This document shows, in pieces, positions 17,739 through 26,492 of a stretch of 64,000 nt of DNA. A program made the translations under genes and the position numbers. Numbering within the stretch: the first letter of the stretch is position 1; each line of letters begins with the position of its first letter. The stretch spans positions 868,001 to 932,000 of the forward strand of contig NZ_QFGA01000001.1 of NCBI RefSeq assembly GCF_004369205.1, given 5' to 3'. This stretch comes from Pelotomaculum schinkii (lineage in GTDB: Bacteria; Bacillota; Desulfotomaculia; Desulfotomaculales; Pelotomaculaceae). The notes beneath the pieces are model-generated. The model searched no databases. It was not told where the DNA came from and saw nothing but the letters and a program-made list of their open reading frames with translations.

Positions 17739-18611
17739 CTATTTGAGTAGTCTGCCGACAGGGCTATCTATGCCGTCTTTAAGCAGGGCGTCAACAATCT
17801 GGGCCTCGCTGACCACACCGCGATACTGATAATCTTTATCCACAAGAAGGACCAGGTGAAAGCGCTTGGGGACGAACAACCGGATGATATCTCCCAATCG
17901 GACTGTATCAAACGAAACCAGCGGCTCGCCCGGCAACACGCCGGCCGAGGCCAGTTCCTTTTTTTTCTGGGCCAGGTGCCTGATAAAATGGTATGAAGCC
18001 AGGGACTTTTCATTTGTAGCGGCATAAAGGAGGAAAAGGCCGGTTACCATTATATCGAGCCCGGACATTCCCGCAGCCAGCCCCGCGGTTCCACCCAGCA
18101 CGATGGCCGCGCCCCAGAACTGCCCCCACCTTGCGGCCCGGTAAGTCGCCTTTTTAAAGCCTATGCGCCTGGCCAGGTAAGCCCGGTAAACCCTCCCGCC
18201 GTCAAGGGGAAGCGCCGGAAGCAGGTTAAAGGCAGCCACCATCAGGTTGCACTGAAGGAAGAAAGGGCCGAGGTCGTTGTCCCACAACCCATTGTTTTTC
18301 AGTGCGGCGCCCAGTCCAAACAGCAGCAGGTTGGTGGCAGGGCCGACAGCAGCCACGTATACTTCTCTGGAAGGATCGAACACTACCTCACCGCCGATGC
18401 GGCTTACACCGCCGAAGGGCAATAGTTCAACATCGGAAACATTGACTCCAAACCAACGGGCCGCCGCTATATGGGCCATTTCATGGAGCAGTACCACGGC
18501 AAAGGCAATCAGCCCCTTACCCAGCACCCCGGCTATAAAAAACAGCCCCAGAAGGGCCAAAAAACCATTGTTGAGGTTGATATTCACGCCATTTATGCGG
18601 CCGACTTTCAA
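17739..18611 (-). CDS. spoIVFB: SpoIVFB-like intramembrane metalloprotease (M50)
   Basis: The 290-aa membrane protein has the zinc motif HEMAH at residues 43-47 in a hydrophobic segment and the second motif NLLPALPLDGGR near 133-146, both site-2-protease hallmarks. A C-terminal CBS-like domain (about 225-285) is typical of SpoIVFB. In sporulation this enzyme cleaves pro-sigma-K in the mother-cell membrane around the forespore. The start is a TTG after GGAAGGGGA. The LytM-like SpoIVFA equivalent lies immediately upstream, supporting the assignment. Confidence 0.9.
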   Translation of the reverse strand: MKVGRINGVNINLNNGFLALLGLFFIAGVLGKGLIAFAVVLLHEMAHIAAARWFGVNVSDVELLPFGGVSRIGGEVVFDPSREVYVAAVGPATNLLLFGLGAALKNNGLWDNDLGPFFLQCNLMVAAFNLLPALPLDGGRVYRAYLARRIGFKKATYRAARWGQFWGAAIVLGGTAGLAAGMSGLDIMVTGLFLLYAATNEKSLASYHFIRHLAQKKKELASAGVLPGEPLVSFDTVRLGDIIRLFVPKRFHLVLLVDKDYQYRGVVSEAQIVDALLKDGIDSPVGRLLK

Positions 18612-18634
18612 AGAAAAATCCCCTTCCTCTTTAC

Positions 18635-19375
18635 CTAAAACTGCAACCTGGTTAACGGATCAATGAGCTTATTGTTTTCCCTCATTTCAAAATGCAGTCC
18701 CCCTCCGGGGATATCACCGGCAGTTCCCACCTCACCTATGACCTGCCCGGCCTGGACAGACTGTCCTTCCTCCACCGTCAACCGCGCCAGTTCACCGTAG
18801 AAGGAAAAAGAACCCTGTGCGTGTTCGATCAAGATATACTTGCCTAATTCAGGGCTGTCTCCCAGCCGCTGTACCGTACCGTCCTGTACCGCTCTCACCG
18901 GGCTGCCCACCGGCGCGGCAATGTCAATCCCCGAGTGAAAACGCTCCATGTTGTCAATGGGATCCGTAACCATACCATAGCCACGCACCACCTGGCCGGA
19001 GACCGGAACCTGCAGGCTTTCCGGCGCAGCGGTCAGACCGTTTTTAGAAATAACAGGCTGGGGGTTGCTGAGCAAAGGCCAGTCAGTACTGGCTATTTCC
19101 AGACCAAACTGGACCACCCTGTCAAATACAGGCTGGTAATTCCATTCCGTGGTCAGGACACCCTTGAGGGTTTCCCTGGCTTCAACACCCCAGGGGTTGG
19201 CGGTTTCTTTGAGAGCGAGGAAGACTACCAGGATTAGCAGCGCTGCAAAAATCCTGAACAGGCCATGGCTTTTATAGATCACACGCTTTGGCTTCTTCCA
19301 GTGAGGAGGCCGGTAGGTGGACATAAGGTCCTCCGGCTTGAATGCTCCGCTTGGCTTAATACCTGTACCTTTCAA
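18635..19375 (-). CDS. spoIVFA: SpoIVFA-like membrane LytM (M23) protein
   Basis: This 246-aa protein has a cytoplasmic N-terminus, one transmembrane helix (about residues 40-56) and a C-terminal LytM/M23 domain (about 120-240). The HxxxD motif FHSGID (His147, Asp151) is present. The first His of the usual HxH pair is Gly (GGGLHFEM, about 224-231), so the zinc site is probably incomplete and the protein a scaffold, as expected for SpoIVFA, the regulator of SpoIVFB. The TTG start has GGGGGGAT 5 bases upstream. It is followed 23 bases later by spoIVFB. Confidence 0.85.
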   Translation of the reverse strand: MKGTGIKPSGAFKPEDLMSTYRPPHWKKPKRVIYKSHGLFRIFAALLILVVFLALKETANPWGVEARETLKGVLTTEWNYQPVFDRVVQFGLEIASTDWPLLSNPQPVISKNGLTAAPESLQVPVSGQVVRGYGMVTDPIDNMERFHSGIDIAAPVGSPVRAVQDGTVQRLGDSPELGKYILIEHAQGSFSFYGELARLTVEEGQSVQAGQVIGEVGTAGDIPGGGLHFEMRENNKLIDPLTRLQF

Positions 19376-19445
19376 AGTATATCCCCCCGTGAAGGCTTGT
19401 CTGATAAAGTATATTTCCTTATATAGGAAATATGACAGTCCTTCT

Positions 19446-19470
19446 CATAAAAATAGAGCCCGAAGGCTCA
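19446..19470 (-). terminator. Rho-independent terminator between rodA and spoIVFA
   Basis: On the minus strand GAGCC-TTCG-GGCTC is followed by TATTTTT. It lies about 340 bases downstream of rodA and 70 bases upstream of the spoIVFA-like start, so it may end the rodA transcript. Confidence 0.7.
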
Positions 19471-19479
19471 GAAGATAGC

Positions 19480-19807
19480 GCACAAAAATTAATATGTTAT
19501 TATACACCTACCGCAACGAAGCGGCAGTGCATGAACACCATCGATTGGTCGCGATAGACCGATCGTTTCAGGGAGTTGCCGGCGCCGTTAGCACGGCGCC
19601 GCGATCATGAAAACATCAGGCGATGCAAGTACGGTTTCAGTCCTGCCAGCGCCGCACTTGCGGCAACTTAATGTTACATTTGTGCAAATAAATTTGCACT
19701 TTTTTTGGAATTCGCACTGTGAGCTGAACAGCTGTACGGCTATCTTCAGAGAAAAGGAAGCAAAAGAACCGTCCCCCTGCTTCCAAAGAACCGTCCCCCT
19801 GCTTCCG
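19480..19807. repeat. repeat-rich intergenic region with a duplicated CCGTCCCC unit
   Basis: The region holds several palindromic pieces: a GGCGCCG pair around 19580-19600, the palindrome GTGCAAATAAATTTGCAC at 19682-19699 and GAATTCGCAC soon after. It ends with two perfect tandem copies of a 22-base unit containing AGAACCGTCCCCCTGCTTCC (19763-19784 and 19785-19806). The second copy touches the rodA stop codon. I see no gene in this stretch. Confidence 0.75.
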
Positions 19808-20998
19808 TTAAAATACAATCTTCTGCCTTCGCATGTTGATATTGAGAAGAATACCGAGAGCCGCCAGGTTGGTTATCATATTGCTTCCACCGTAGCTGAA
19901 CATCGGTAATGGTATACCGGTGACCGGCATAATCCCGGCGGTCATACCCACGTTAACCAGGACGTGGAAAGTAAGCATGGAGACCACGCCGACCGCCAAC
20001 AAGAATCCGAAATTATCCTTGGCGTTGATGGCGATGTAGATACACCTGTAGATCAACACAAAGAACAAAAAGAGGAGAAATATCGCCCCGGCAAAACCCA
20101 GTTCTTCCCCCACCACTGAAAAAATAAAGTCTGTTTCCTGGATCGGTAGAAAGTTCCCGTGCGTCTGGCTGCCGTTAAACAGGCCTCGCCCGAACAACCC
20201 GCCCTGGCCAATGGCAATTTGGGACTGAATGATATGGTAGCCGTCTCCATGCCAGTCCTGCCAGGGATTGACAAAAATAATCAGGCGTTTTAACTGGTAT
20301 TCTTTTAAAGGTATCCAGAGATTAAAACCACTGTGGGCTTCCAACCAAAAATGAGCCCAGATCCACAGGGTAGCCAGGGCCAACCCCCCCAGGAGCAAAC
20401 CGATTAACAGTGAAGGCCGCGCTCCCGCCGCAAAAAGCATACCAAACATGATGGCCATAAACACCAGGGAAGTACCCAAATCCGGCTGTTTCAAAATAAA
20501 CAGCAGGGGTACGCCGATAAAGGCAAAGCAGGGCAAAAGGTCCTTGAAGCTGTTTAACCTGCCCTGTCGCGAATTCAAAAAAGCAGCAAAACAAATGATA
20601 ATAATTAGCTTTGAAAATTCCGAAGGTTGAAAGCGGAAAGGGCCAATTTCTATCCAGCGCTGCGCTCCCAGAGCCGAATCGCCAACAAAAAGCACCGCGC
20701 CCAGCATGATCAGGTTAAGGATATAAAGGGCTTTGGTGTGCTTGGCCAGGTCCTCGTAATGGATATACAGCGCCATCGCCATGGCCACAAAACCAAGGAC
20801 GATGTTGATAAATTGTTTTTTGACAGATGCGAAGGCATCGGCGCTATTGTTCACACCTTCAACCACCGGCAGGACTTCGGTAGGTTTGGTGGCGCTATAA
20901 ATAATCACCAGGCTGAAAAGGATGATCGTGGTGACCGTCAATAACAGGGTGTAGTCTACTTTTTTTAGCAGTCTGCTTTGTGTGAACATAGTTGACAC
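19808..20998 (-). CDS. rodA: rod-shape SEDS peptidoglycan polymerase RodA
   Basis: This 396-aa integral membrane protein has about ten hydrophobic helices and the SEDS motifs QPSEFSK and QPDLGTSLVF, with the conserved C-terminal GIPLPMFSYGGSNM. RodA polymerises glycan strands during elongation together with the class B PBP2, encoded a few genes upstream. A GTG at 20998 or an ATG at 20989 could be the start; no strong SD separates them. A terminator upstream (after minE) suggests a separate promoter. Confidence 0.95.
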   Translation of the reverse strand: MSTMFTQSRLLKKVDYTLLLTVTTIILFSLVIIYSATKPTEVLPVVEGVNNSADAFASVKKQFINIVLGFVAMAMALYIHYEDLAKHTKALYILNLIMLGAVLFVGDSALGAQRWIEIGPFRFQPSEFSKLIIIICFAAFLNSRQGRLNSFKDLLPCFAFIGVPLLFILKQPDLGTSLVFMAIMFGMLFAAGARPSLLIGLLLGGLALATLWIWAHFWLEAHSGFNLWIPLKEYQLKRLIIFVNPWQDWHGDGYHIIQSQIAIGQGGLFGRGLFNGSQTHGNFLPIQETDFIFSVVGEELGFAGAIFLLFLFFVLIYRCIYIAINAKDNFGFLLAVGVVSMLTFHVLVNVGMTAGIMPVTGIPLPMFSYGGSNMITNLAALGILLNINMRRQKIVF

Positions 20999-21051
20999 AC
21001 TTTCTAATATTTTTAAACATACTTACTATATTATATTACACTGTTTTACAT

Positions 21052-21084
21052 AAAAAAAGCCCGTTATATGGATAACGGACTGGT
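21052..21084 (-). terminator. Rho-independent terminator after minE
   Basis: On the minus strand AGTCCGTTATC pairs with ATAACGGGCT and is followed by seven T. It closes the mre-min transcript. Confidence 0.88.
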
Positions 21085-21104
21085 ATTAATTCACTACCGG
21101 AAAA

Positions 21105-21377
21105 TTAATAAGCTGTACCAGTTCTTTTCATGCCAACCACAGGAATATTGGCTACCAGCGCCACTGTATTGCCGCTGGAGTCCAGGCTGACCTCCAGGCC
21201 GCTCTCATCGATGTCCATGTAGTTGGAGATAACCTGGATCAACTCGGACCTTAAAGTCTCAAGCAACTGGGGTGATATGCTGCTCCGGTCGTGAACCAGA
21301 ACCAGGCGCAGCCTCTCCTTGGCCACGTGCTTGCTTCCGCTATCCCTCCCAAAGACCTTTTTCAGTAAATCCAGCAC
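21105..21377 (-). CDS. minE: cell division topological factor MinE
   Basis: MinE stimulates MinD ATPase and drives Min oscillation. The 90-aa protein has the N-terminal membrane/MinD-contact segment (MLDLLKKVFGR), RLRLVLVHDR, and the dimer domain ending in VALVANIP. The start is a GTG with GGGGG upstream. It follows minD at a short distance, completing minCDE. Confidence 0.95.
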   Translation of the reverse strand: MLDLLKKVFGRDSGSKHVAKERLRLVLVHDRSSISPQLLETLRSELIQVISNYMDIDESGLEVSLDSSGNTVALVANIPVVGMKRTGTAY

Positions 21378-21396
21378 TTTAAGCGCCCCCTTCCTG

Positions 21397-22191
21397 CTAC
21401 TTCAGGCCGATTATTTTCTTCAATTTTTTAAAGAAGCCGCTTTCTTCATCGAGGTTCATCATCGGCACTTCATCGCCTGCAACACGGCGGACTATATTCT
21501 GGTAGGCCTGTCCCGCCCGGGTGTTTTGGTCAGTAACCACAGGCTCGCCACGGTTGGTGGTTATGACGATCATCTCGTCTTCCGGAATGACCCCCAAAAG
21601 GTCCACCGCAAGAATATCAATGATGTCTTCAATGCCCATCATGTCTCCTTGCCTGACCATTTTAGGCCGGATGCGGTTGATGATTAACTTCGGTTCGCGC
21701 AAATCCGCAGCTTCCAGAAGGCCGATAATACGGTCTGCATCCCGCACCGCCGATACCTCGGGGGTGGTCACCACCACGGCCTTGTCAGCTCCGGCTATGG
21801 CATTGCGAAAACCCTGCTCTATACCCGCCGGGCAGTCGATGATGATAAAATCAAAATCGCTTTTTAAGTCCTCGCAGAGTTGACGCATCTGGTCAGGGCT
21901 AACCGCGGTCTTATCTTTGGTTTGAGCCGCCGGCAAAAGGTGCAGCCCTTCCAGGCGCTTGTCTTTGATCAGGGCCTGCTTAAGGCGGCAGCTGCCGCTG
22001 GTGACGTCCACAATATCATATACGATTCTATTCTCCAGACCCAGGACCACATCCAGGTTTCTCAGGCCGATATCGGTATCGACTAGCGCCACCTTATAGC
22101 CCAAAGCTGCCAGGCCTGTGCCGATATTGGCCGTGGTGGTGGTTTTGCCCACTCCGCCCTTACCGGAAGTAATAACGATTACTTCACCCAT
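21397..22191 (-). CDS. minD: septum site-determining ATPase MinD
   Basis: MinD is a membrane-associated ParA-type ATPase that recruits MinC. The deviant Walker A is GKGGVGKTT near the N-terminus, and the C-terminus ends in the amphipathic membrane helix GFFKKLKKIIGLK. The ATG at 22191 has GGGGAGC 7 bases upstream and gives 264 aa; an in-frame extension of 11 residues lacks support. It is followed by minE and preceded by a short minC. Confidence 0.96.
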   Translation of the reverse strand: MGEVIVITSGKGGVGKTTTTANIGTGLAALGYKVALVDTDIGLRNLDVVLGLENRIVYDIVDVTSGSCRLKQALIKDKRLEGLHLLPAAQTKDKTAVSPDQMRQLCEDLKSDFDFIIIDCPAGIEQGFRNAIAGADKAVVVTTPEVSAVRDADRIIGLLEAADLREPKLIINRIRPKMVRQGDMMGIEDIIDILAVDLLGVIPEDEMIVITTNRGEPVVTDQNTRAGQAYQNIVRRVAGDEVPMMNLDEESGFFKKLKKIIGLK

Positions 22192-22284
22192 TCGTAAAGC
22201 TCCCCCTCTATTAAGTGGTAACACGCCGTAATAAAGAAAATATGGCTCCCTTAGACGACTGATAATTTAAGACTCGTGGACACT

Positions 22285-22725
22285 TTAGATAGCCTTCCCC
22301 TGACGCTCTCCACCGGTCTGGAAAGCTTCAATGGTGACAACCCCATCCTTGATCCGGGCTATCTCCGGCAAATCCATATCCACTGTTTCGTTATCCGGCG
22401 GGCGGGTAATGTGATTGGCAATCCTCAATTGCGTCGGGTTCAGACGGAAGGCCATCACTACTGCTGTTTCGTCGCCGTTGGCCCCGGCATGCACCACACC
22501 CCTCAGGGCGCCCATAACGATTATATTGCCGGTTGCCGCCACTTCGGCACCCGGATTGACATCCCCAAGGATAACCACATTGCCGCTGTAACGGACACTC
22601 TGGCCGGAACGCAGGGTGCGCTGGACCAAAATCGTATTCTCGTCAACCAGATTATCATCGGTCTGGCTGCCCTGACCAAAACCCGAAAGGATATCTCCCT
22701 GGGCGCTCCCCTTTAAATAGGCCAC
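22285..22725 (-). CDS. minC: MinC C-terminal-domain protein, N-terminal domain missing
   Basis: The protein is only about 147 aa, where MinC is usually 200-230. Residues from about 35 on match the beta-helix MinC_C domain, with LRSGQSVRYSGNVVILGDVNPG and VMGALRGVVHAG, which dimerises and binds MinD. The N-terminal MinC_N domain that opposes FtsZ assembly is not present; residues 1-34 are a short linker-like stretch. GTG at 22725 has GGAGGAG 6 bases upstream, making that start very likely, and only about 100 bases lie between this gene and the PBP gene upstream. It is either a naturally short form or a 5' truncation. Confidence 0.85.
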   Translation of the reverse strand: MAYLKGSAQGDILSGFGQGSQTDDNLVDENTILVQRTLRSGQSVRYSGNVVILGDVNPGAEVAATGNIIVMGALRGVVHAGANGDETAVVMAFRLNPTQLRIANHITRPPDNETVDMDLPEIARIKDGVVTIEAFQTGGERQGKAI

Positions 22726-22852
22726 AGTTATCTCCTCCATAAACAGCAACTATCAGTTTATTCTACGGGAGGCAACCAAATCCTTCTAAGGAAAGAAAAA
22801 CGTTTTGTGACAAATTCCCATAATTAGTGAGGATAAAACGGGTCAGATTTCA

Positions 22853-24811
22853 TTATTCGGGACTATTTATCGTTTTTTGTCCAGGTATGGGCAATCCCAA
22901 GTAGGCCGCCAGCATAGCCTCGGCCACCGGCCCGCCAATGGTCCCGCCGTGACCGGCGTATTCGATCACCACCGCTACGGCAATCTCCGGTTTATCATAG
23001 GGGGCAAAGGCTACAAAAAGGGCGTGGGAGTCGTGATTGAGCACCTCGGCGGTACCCGTTTTAGCGGCAACCGGGGGGAAACCGTTAAAGAAGCCATACG
23101 CGGTCCCGTCAGGCGGCAAGGTCACCTCGAGCATACCCTGCTTTACCGCTGCCATAGCCTCCGGTGAGACGCTTACACGTCCCAGCTCAACCGGATTGTT
23201 TTCCTGAATAAGCCTGCCGTCCGGGCTGACCACCCTTTGTACCAGGTACGGCTTATAACGGGTGCCTCCGTTGGCCAGGGTTGCAATATAATTGGCCAGT
23301 TCCAGCGGCGTGTAGCGGTTGTCGCCCTGCCCAATGGAGGAAATGATGGTGTCATAGTCATGCCAGTCCAGTTCCCACCAAACTGCCTGCAATTCAGCCG
23401 ACCGTTTGCTCATAAGTTCCTTGCGCTGGGCTTCGTCCGTGGTTTTGCCAAGCAAGTCATCATAACGCTGTTGAATCTCTCTAACCTTTTTTGTATCTTC
23501 TGCGCTTAAATAGGGGATTCTTTGCTCGATCTTGGCGACCGGACCAGGCACTACACCGCTTTCTTCGCCGGGCAGCTCGATCCCTGTCTTTTCACCCAGA
23601 CCGAATTCCCTGGCCACACGGGCAATGTCATCGATGCCAAGCCTCAGGCCCAATTGATAAAAATAGGTATCGCAGGAAACCTTGATCGCCTTGACCAGGT
23701 TTACAGTGCCGTGGCCATCCAGTTTCCAGTCATTAAAAGCCCTGCCCCAGAAAAAGTAGCCGGGGTCGGAGATGGTTGACTCAAGGGTGGTCTTTCCAGT
23801 ATCTAAGCCGGCCATGGCTACCACCATCTTAAAGGTTGAACCCGGCGCGTAGGCCAGCAGCGCCCGGTTTAGCATGGGCTTCCAGGGCGAGTTGAAGATT
23901 TCATCGGATTCTTTTTGGGTTAACACCCCGGATAATTTGACCGGATCGTAGCTTGGGTAGCTGGCCATCGCCAGCACTGCGCCGCTGTTCACATCCAGGG
24001 CCACCGCCGCGCCGGCGCGCGCTTCGCCATAGCCCTGACTGACAGCCAGCTTGGAGCTCCTGTCCAGGGCTTCTTCCGCTGCCTTTTGCACCCGCTGGTC
24101 GATGGTGAGGACCAGGTTGTTGCCCGGCACCGGCTCCTTGACCCCGAGGTCCCTAACCGGCCGGGCCTTTGAATCAACCTCTACCTGCCTGCCCCCGTCC
24201 TGCCCGCGCAGGTACTTTTCATAGGTATATTCCAGGCCGGACTGGCCGAAGGGATCCCCCATCTTGTAACCTTCGCTCTGGTGCGCCGCCAACTGTTCCG
24301 GGTTGATCTGCCGCACATAACCCATCACATGGGCCAGGATGCTGCCGCTGGGGTATTGCCGCTGGGGCTCTATATCAATTACGACCCCGGGGAGTTCCAG
24401 CCGCTGCTCCTCAATTCTGGTTACAATTTCCGGGGATACCCTGGTTGCAATCTTTACCGGCTCATAGAGCTGCTTTTGATCCGCGATCTTTTCTTCAATT
24501 TCCGTAGGGTTTATACCCATTATGGAGGCCAGCCTGGATACGACATCACCGGTGCTTTCACCGGCAAGGTTGACCAGGGAAACTGTATAGACAGGTTCAT
24601 TGCCCACCAGTTTCACCCCATAGCGATCAAACACCTCTCCCCTGGGAGCTGTTATGTTGGTCAGTCTCATCCGGTTTTCTCTGGCCAGGGTTGAGAATTT
24701 ATCGTTTTGGATTAGCTGCATGTAAAACAATCTAGATGTAAGCAGGGCAAAGATAGCGCAGACAACCACCAGGAAGACCTGCATTTTCCTCTCCATCAAT
24801 TTTCTTTCCAT
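22853..24811 (-). CDS. mrdA: penicillin-binding protein 2 (class B transpeptidase)
   Basis: The 652-aa protein has an N-terminal signal anchor (about 8-28), a PBP dimerisation domain and a C-terminal transpeptidase. The active-site motifs are STFK (in APGSTFKMV), SCD (in VSCDTYFYQ) and KTG (in AAKTGTAEV). It cross-links peptidoglycan during elongation with RodA and MreBCD. The neighbours mreD upstream and minC downstream give the usual Clostridia order. The ATG at 24811 has GAGGGA upstream. Confidence 0.95.
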   Translation of the reverse strand: MERKLMERKMQVFLVVVCAIFALLTSRLFYMQLIQNDKFSTLARENRMRLTNITAPRGEVFDRYGVKLVGNEPVYTVSLVNLAGESTGDVVSRLASIMGINPTEIEEKIADQKQLYEPVKIATRVSPEIVTRIEEQRLELPGVVIDIEPQRQYPSGSILAHVMGYVRQINPEQLAAHQSEGYKMGDPFGQSGLEYTYEKYLRGQDGGRQVEVDSKARPVRDLGVKEPVPGNNLVLTIDQRVQKAAEEALDRSSKLAVSQGYGEARAGAAVALDVNSGAVLAMASYPSYDPVKLSGVLTQKESDEIFNSPWKPMLNRALLAYAPGSTFKMVVAMAGLDTGKTTLESTISDPGYFFWGRAFNDWKLDGHGTVNLVKAIKVSCDTYFYQLGLRLGIDDIARVAREFGLGEKTGIELPGEESGVVPGPVAKIEQRIPYLSAEDTKKVREIQQRYDDLLGKTTDEAQRKELMSKRSAELQAVWWELDWHDYDTIISSIGQGDNRYTPLELANYIATLANGGTRYKPYLVQRVVSPDGRLIQENNPVELGRVSVSPEAMAAVKQGMLEVTLPPDGTAYGFFNGFPPVAAKTGTAEVLNHDSHALFVAFAPYDKPEIAVAVVIEYAGHGGTIGGPVAEAMLAAYLGLPIPGQKTINSPE

Positions 24812-24929
24812 ATAATGTCCCTCATTTCCAGATAAGAGGTGATATCAAGTAACATGAAGGAAGATCAAACTTAAGAGGCGGATAATTCGTACCTGCATTT
24901 TTGTGGTATCTCTATGCGCACGAACGCCG

Positions 24930-25421
24930 TTAAAAATCTTTGCTGCGCACCTGTAAGTAACGAAAGATGCGACCAAATACGAAAGGAGCCAAAAGTGAAG
25001 TATAAACCGCTGTAGGCAGCGCCAACCTCAACAAAGCATAGTATGGAGACACGTGCAAGTCCAGGTAAAAAAGCAAAAGGTAGTTCACCAGCAGGCCGGC
25101 GCCGGCAGAAAAAAAGGTTACACCGGTGGCAACCATTATATTCTCTTTGTAAAGTCGTTCTCCGGCCACCCCGGCCAGGTAACCCGCGGCCATCTTGGAT
25201 ATAGCGTTAAGACCGATGTACTCCCCTAAAAAGAGGTCCTCAACTATGCCACTGATATAACCCAAAAAAGCCCCCTCCCTGGGACCCAAGAGGAAGCCGT
25301 TGAGTACTACAATAAGCATGACCAGGTCGGGTTTTACCCCCGCCACAGACACAACTTCCAGCACCGAAGTCTGCAGGAGCAATGTTGCCAGCAACAAGAT
25401 CAGCAAAAAAGGAAGCGGCAT
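24930..25421 (-). CDS. mreD: rod shape-determining protein MreD
   Basis: This 163-aa hydrophobic protein has about five membrane helices and the MreD pattern FLLGPREGAFLGYISGIVED. It is part of the elongasome. The ATG lies 3 bases past the mreC stop, with its SD in the mreC end. Confidence 0.93.
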   Translation of the reverse strand: MPLPFLLILLLATLLLQTSVLEVVSVAGVKPDLVMLIVVLNGFLLGPREGAFLGYISGIVEDLFLGEYIGLNAISKMAAGYLAGVAGERLYKENIMVATGVTFFSAGAGLLVNYLLLFYLDLHVSPYYALLRLALPTAVYTSLLAPFVFGRIFRYLQVRSKDF

Positions 25422-25424
25422 TTC

Positions 25425-26303
25425 CTAACCTCCTCCCGCCGGAGGAGTACCGGCCTCGGGGTATACCTTGGTAACGATCAACACCTCTTCCAGCTGGTTC
25501 ATACCGGCAAAGAGGCGAATATCCGCACTTTTAAACAGGCCTGCAGACTCTATACTGACACTGGCAATCTGACCTATGGGTATACCTTTGGGGAAAATAC
25601 TGCCAAGTCCGGATGTCACCACAACCTGTCCCTCTTCAACCTGCGCGTCATTGGGTATATGAATGATGCGGGCGGTTCCGGAACTGCCGACTGTCCCTTC
25701 AACAATGCCGGGGGTACGGGTTTCCTGTATAAGTGAACCCACTCCGCTGCGCGGGTCAGTTATTAGTAAAACCTCACAATTTGCGTTGGTAACCGTTATA
25801 ACCCTGCCCACCAACCCCTGCGGGGTCAGGACAGTCATGTTTTCGTGCACGCCATCACGGCTGCCCCGGTTCAGCGTTACGGTAGCAAACCAGTTACCCG
25901 GGTCTCTGGCAATTACCGAAGCAACCAGCAGGTCGTACTGTTGGACCATCACCTGCTTATAGTTTAGCAGGTCGGTCAGCCTCTGGTTTTCAGCCTTATA
26001 TTCATTCAACTGGATAATCTCGCTCTGCAGGCGTTCTACCTCCTGCTCCAGGGCTTGGCTGCGCTCGGCGGCCCCGTACAAAGAAACAGGCAGGGAAACA
26101 ACTTGACGGGCCTGCCTGCTGAGCCAGGTTAAGCCGGACTGTGCCGGCGCTAGAACATCCCTGAATTTAGAACCCAGAGGTGTGAGCCGGGCCGGCTCAG
26201 GGATGGTAACATGTATGGCCGCCAGAGTGACCGCCACCAGGACGACAAGGAAAAACAGCCTCTTGGCAGTAACCCAACCCACCCCATTGCTCACTCCCAA
26301 CAA
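25425..26303 (-). CDS. mreC: rod shape-determining protein MreC
   Basis: This 292-aa bitopic protein has an N-terminal membrane helix (about 14-32), a coiled coil (about 75-110) and the double beta-barrel MreC domain (LVGRVITVTNANCEVLLITDP). It links MreB to the extracytoplasmic PBPs. The start is uncertain among TTG at 26303 and two in-frame GTG codons soon after. A repeat-bearing gap of about 190 bases separates it from mreB. Confidence 0.94.
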   Translation of the reverse strand: MLGVSNGVGWVTAKRLFFLVVLVAVTLAAIHVTIPEPARLTPLGSKFRDVLAPAQSGLTWLSRQARQVVSLPVSLYGAAERSQALEQEVERLQSEIIQLNEYKAENQRLTDLLNYKQVMVQQYDLLVASVIARDPGNWFATVTLNRGSRDGVHENMTVLTPQGLVGRVITVTNANCEVLLITDPRSGVGSLIQETRTPGIVEGTVGSSGTARIIHIPNDAQVEEGQVVVTSGLGSIFPKGIPIGQIASVSIESAGLFKSADIRLFAGMNQLEEVLIVTKVYPEAGTPPAGGG

Positions 26304-26492
26304 TACTTAATGATTTGTAACAAACAAGCAAATCTCTGTGCGAATGAATTCGTACCCACATTTATTGGGTATTGCTTAAGTATGCCGGGCACTATCTCCC
26401 GGGCCACGAGCAGTACCAGCAGTTATCTTAATCTTTGACCCTAAAGGAATACGGAATATACCGACGTCAGACATCTGACGACCGACGACTGA
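26304..26492. repeat. repeat-bearing gap between mreC and mreB
   Basis: It carries a copy of the palindromic-element end GTGCGAATGAATTCGTAC (about 26338-26356) followed by CCACATTTATTGGG, and a small hairpin CGTCAG-ACAT-CTGACG at 26464-26479. No gene is seen. Confidence 0.7.

Noticed and set aside
19607-19909. 100-codon open frame overlapping the end of rodA
   Set aside because: It runs through dispersed repeats and into rodA on the opposite strand, with no SD.
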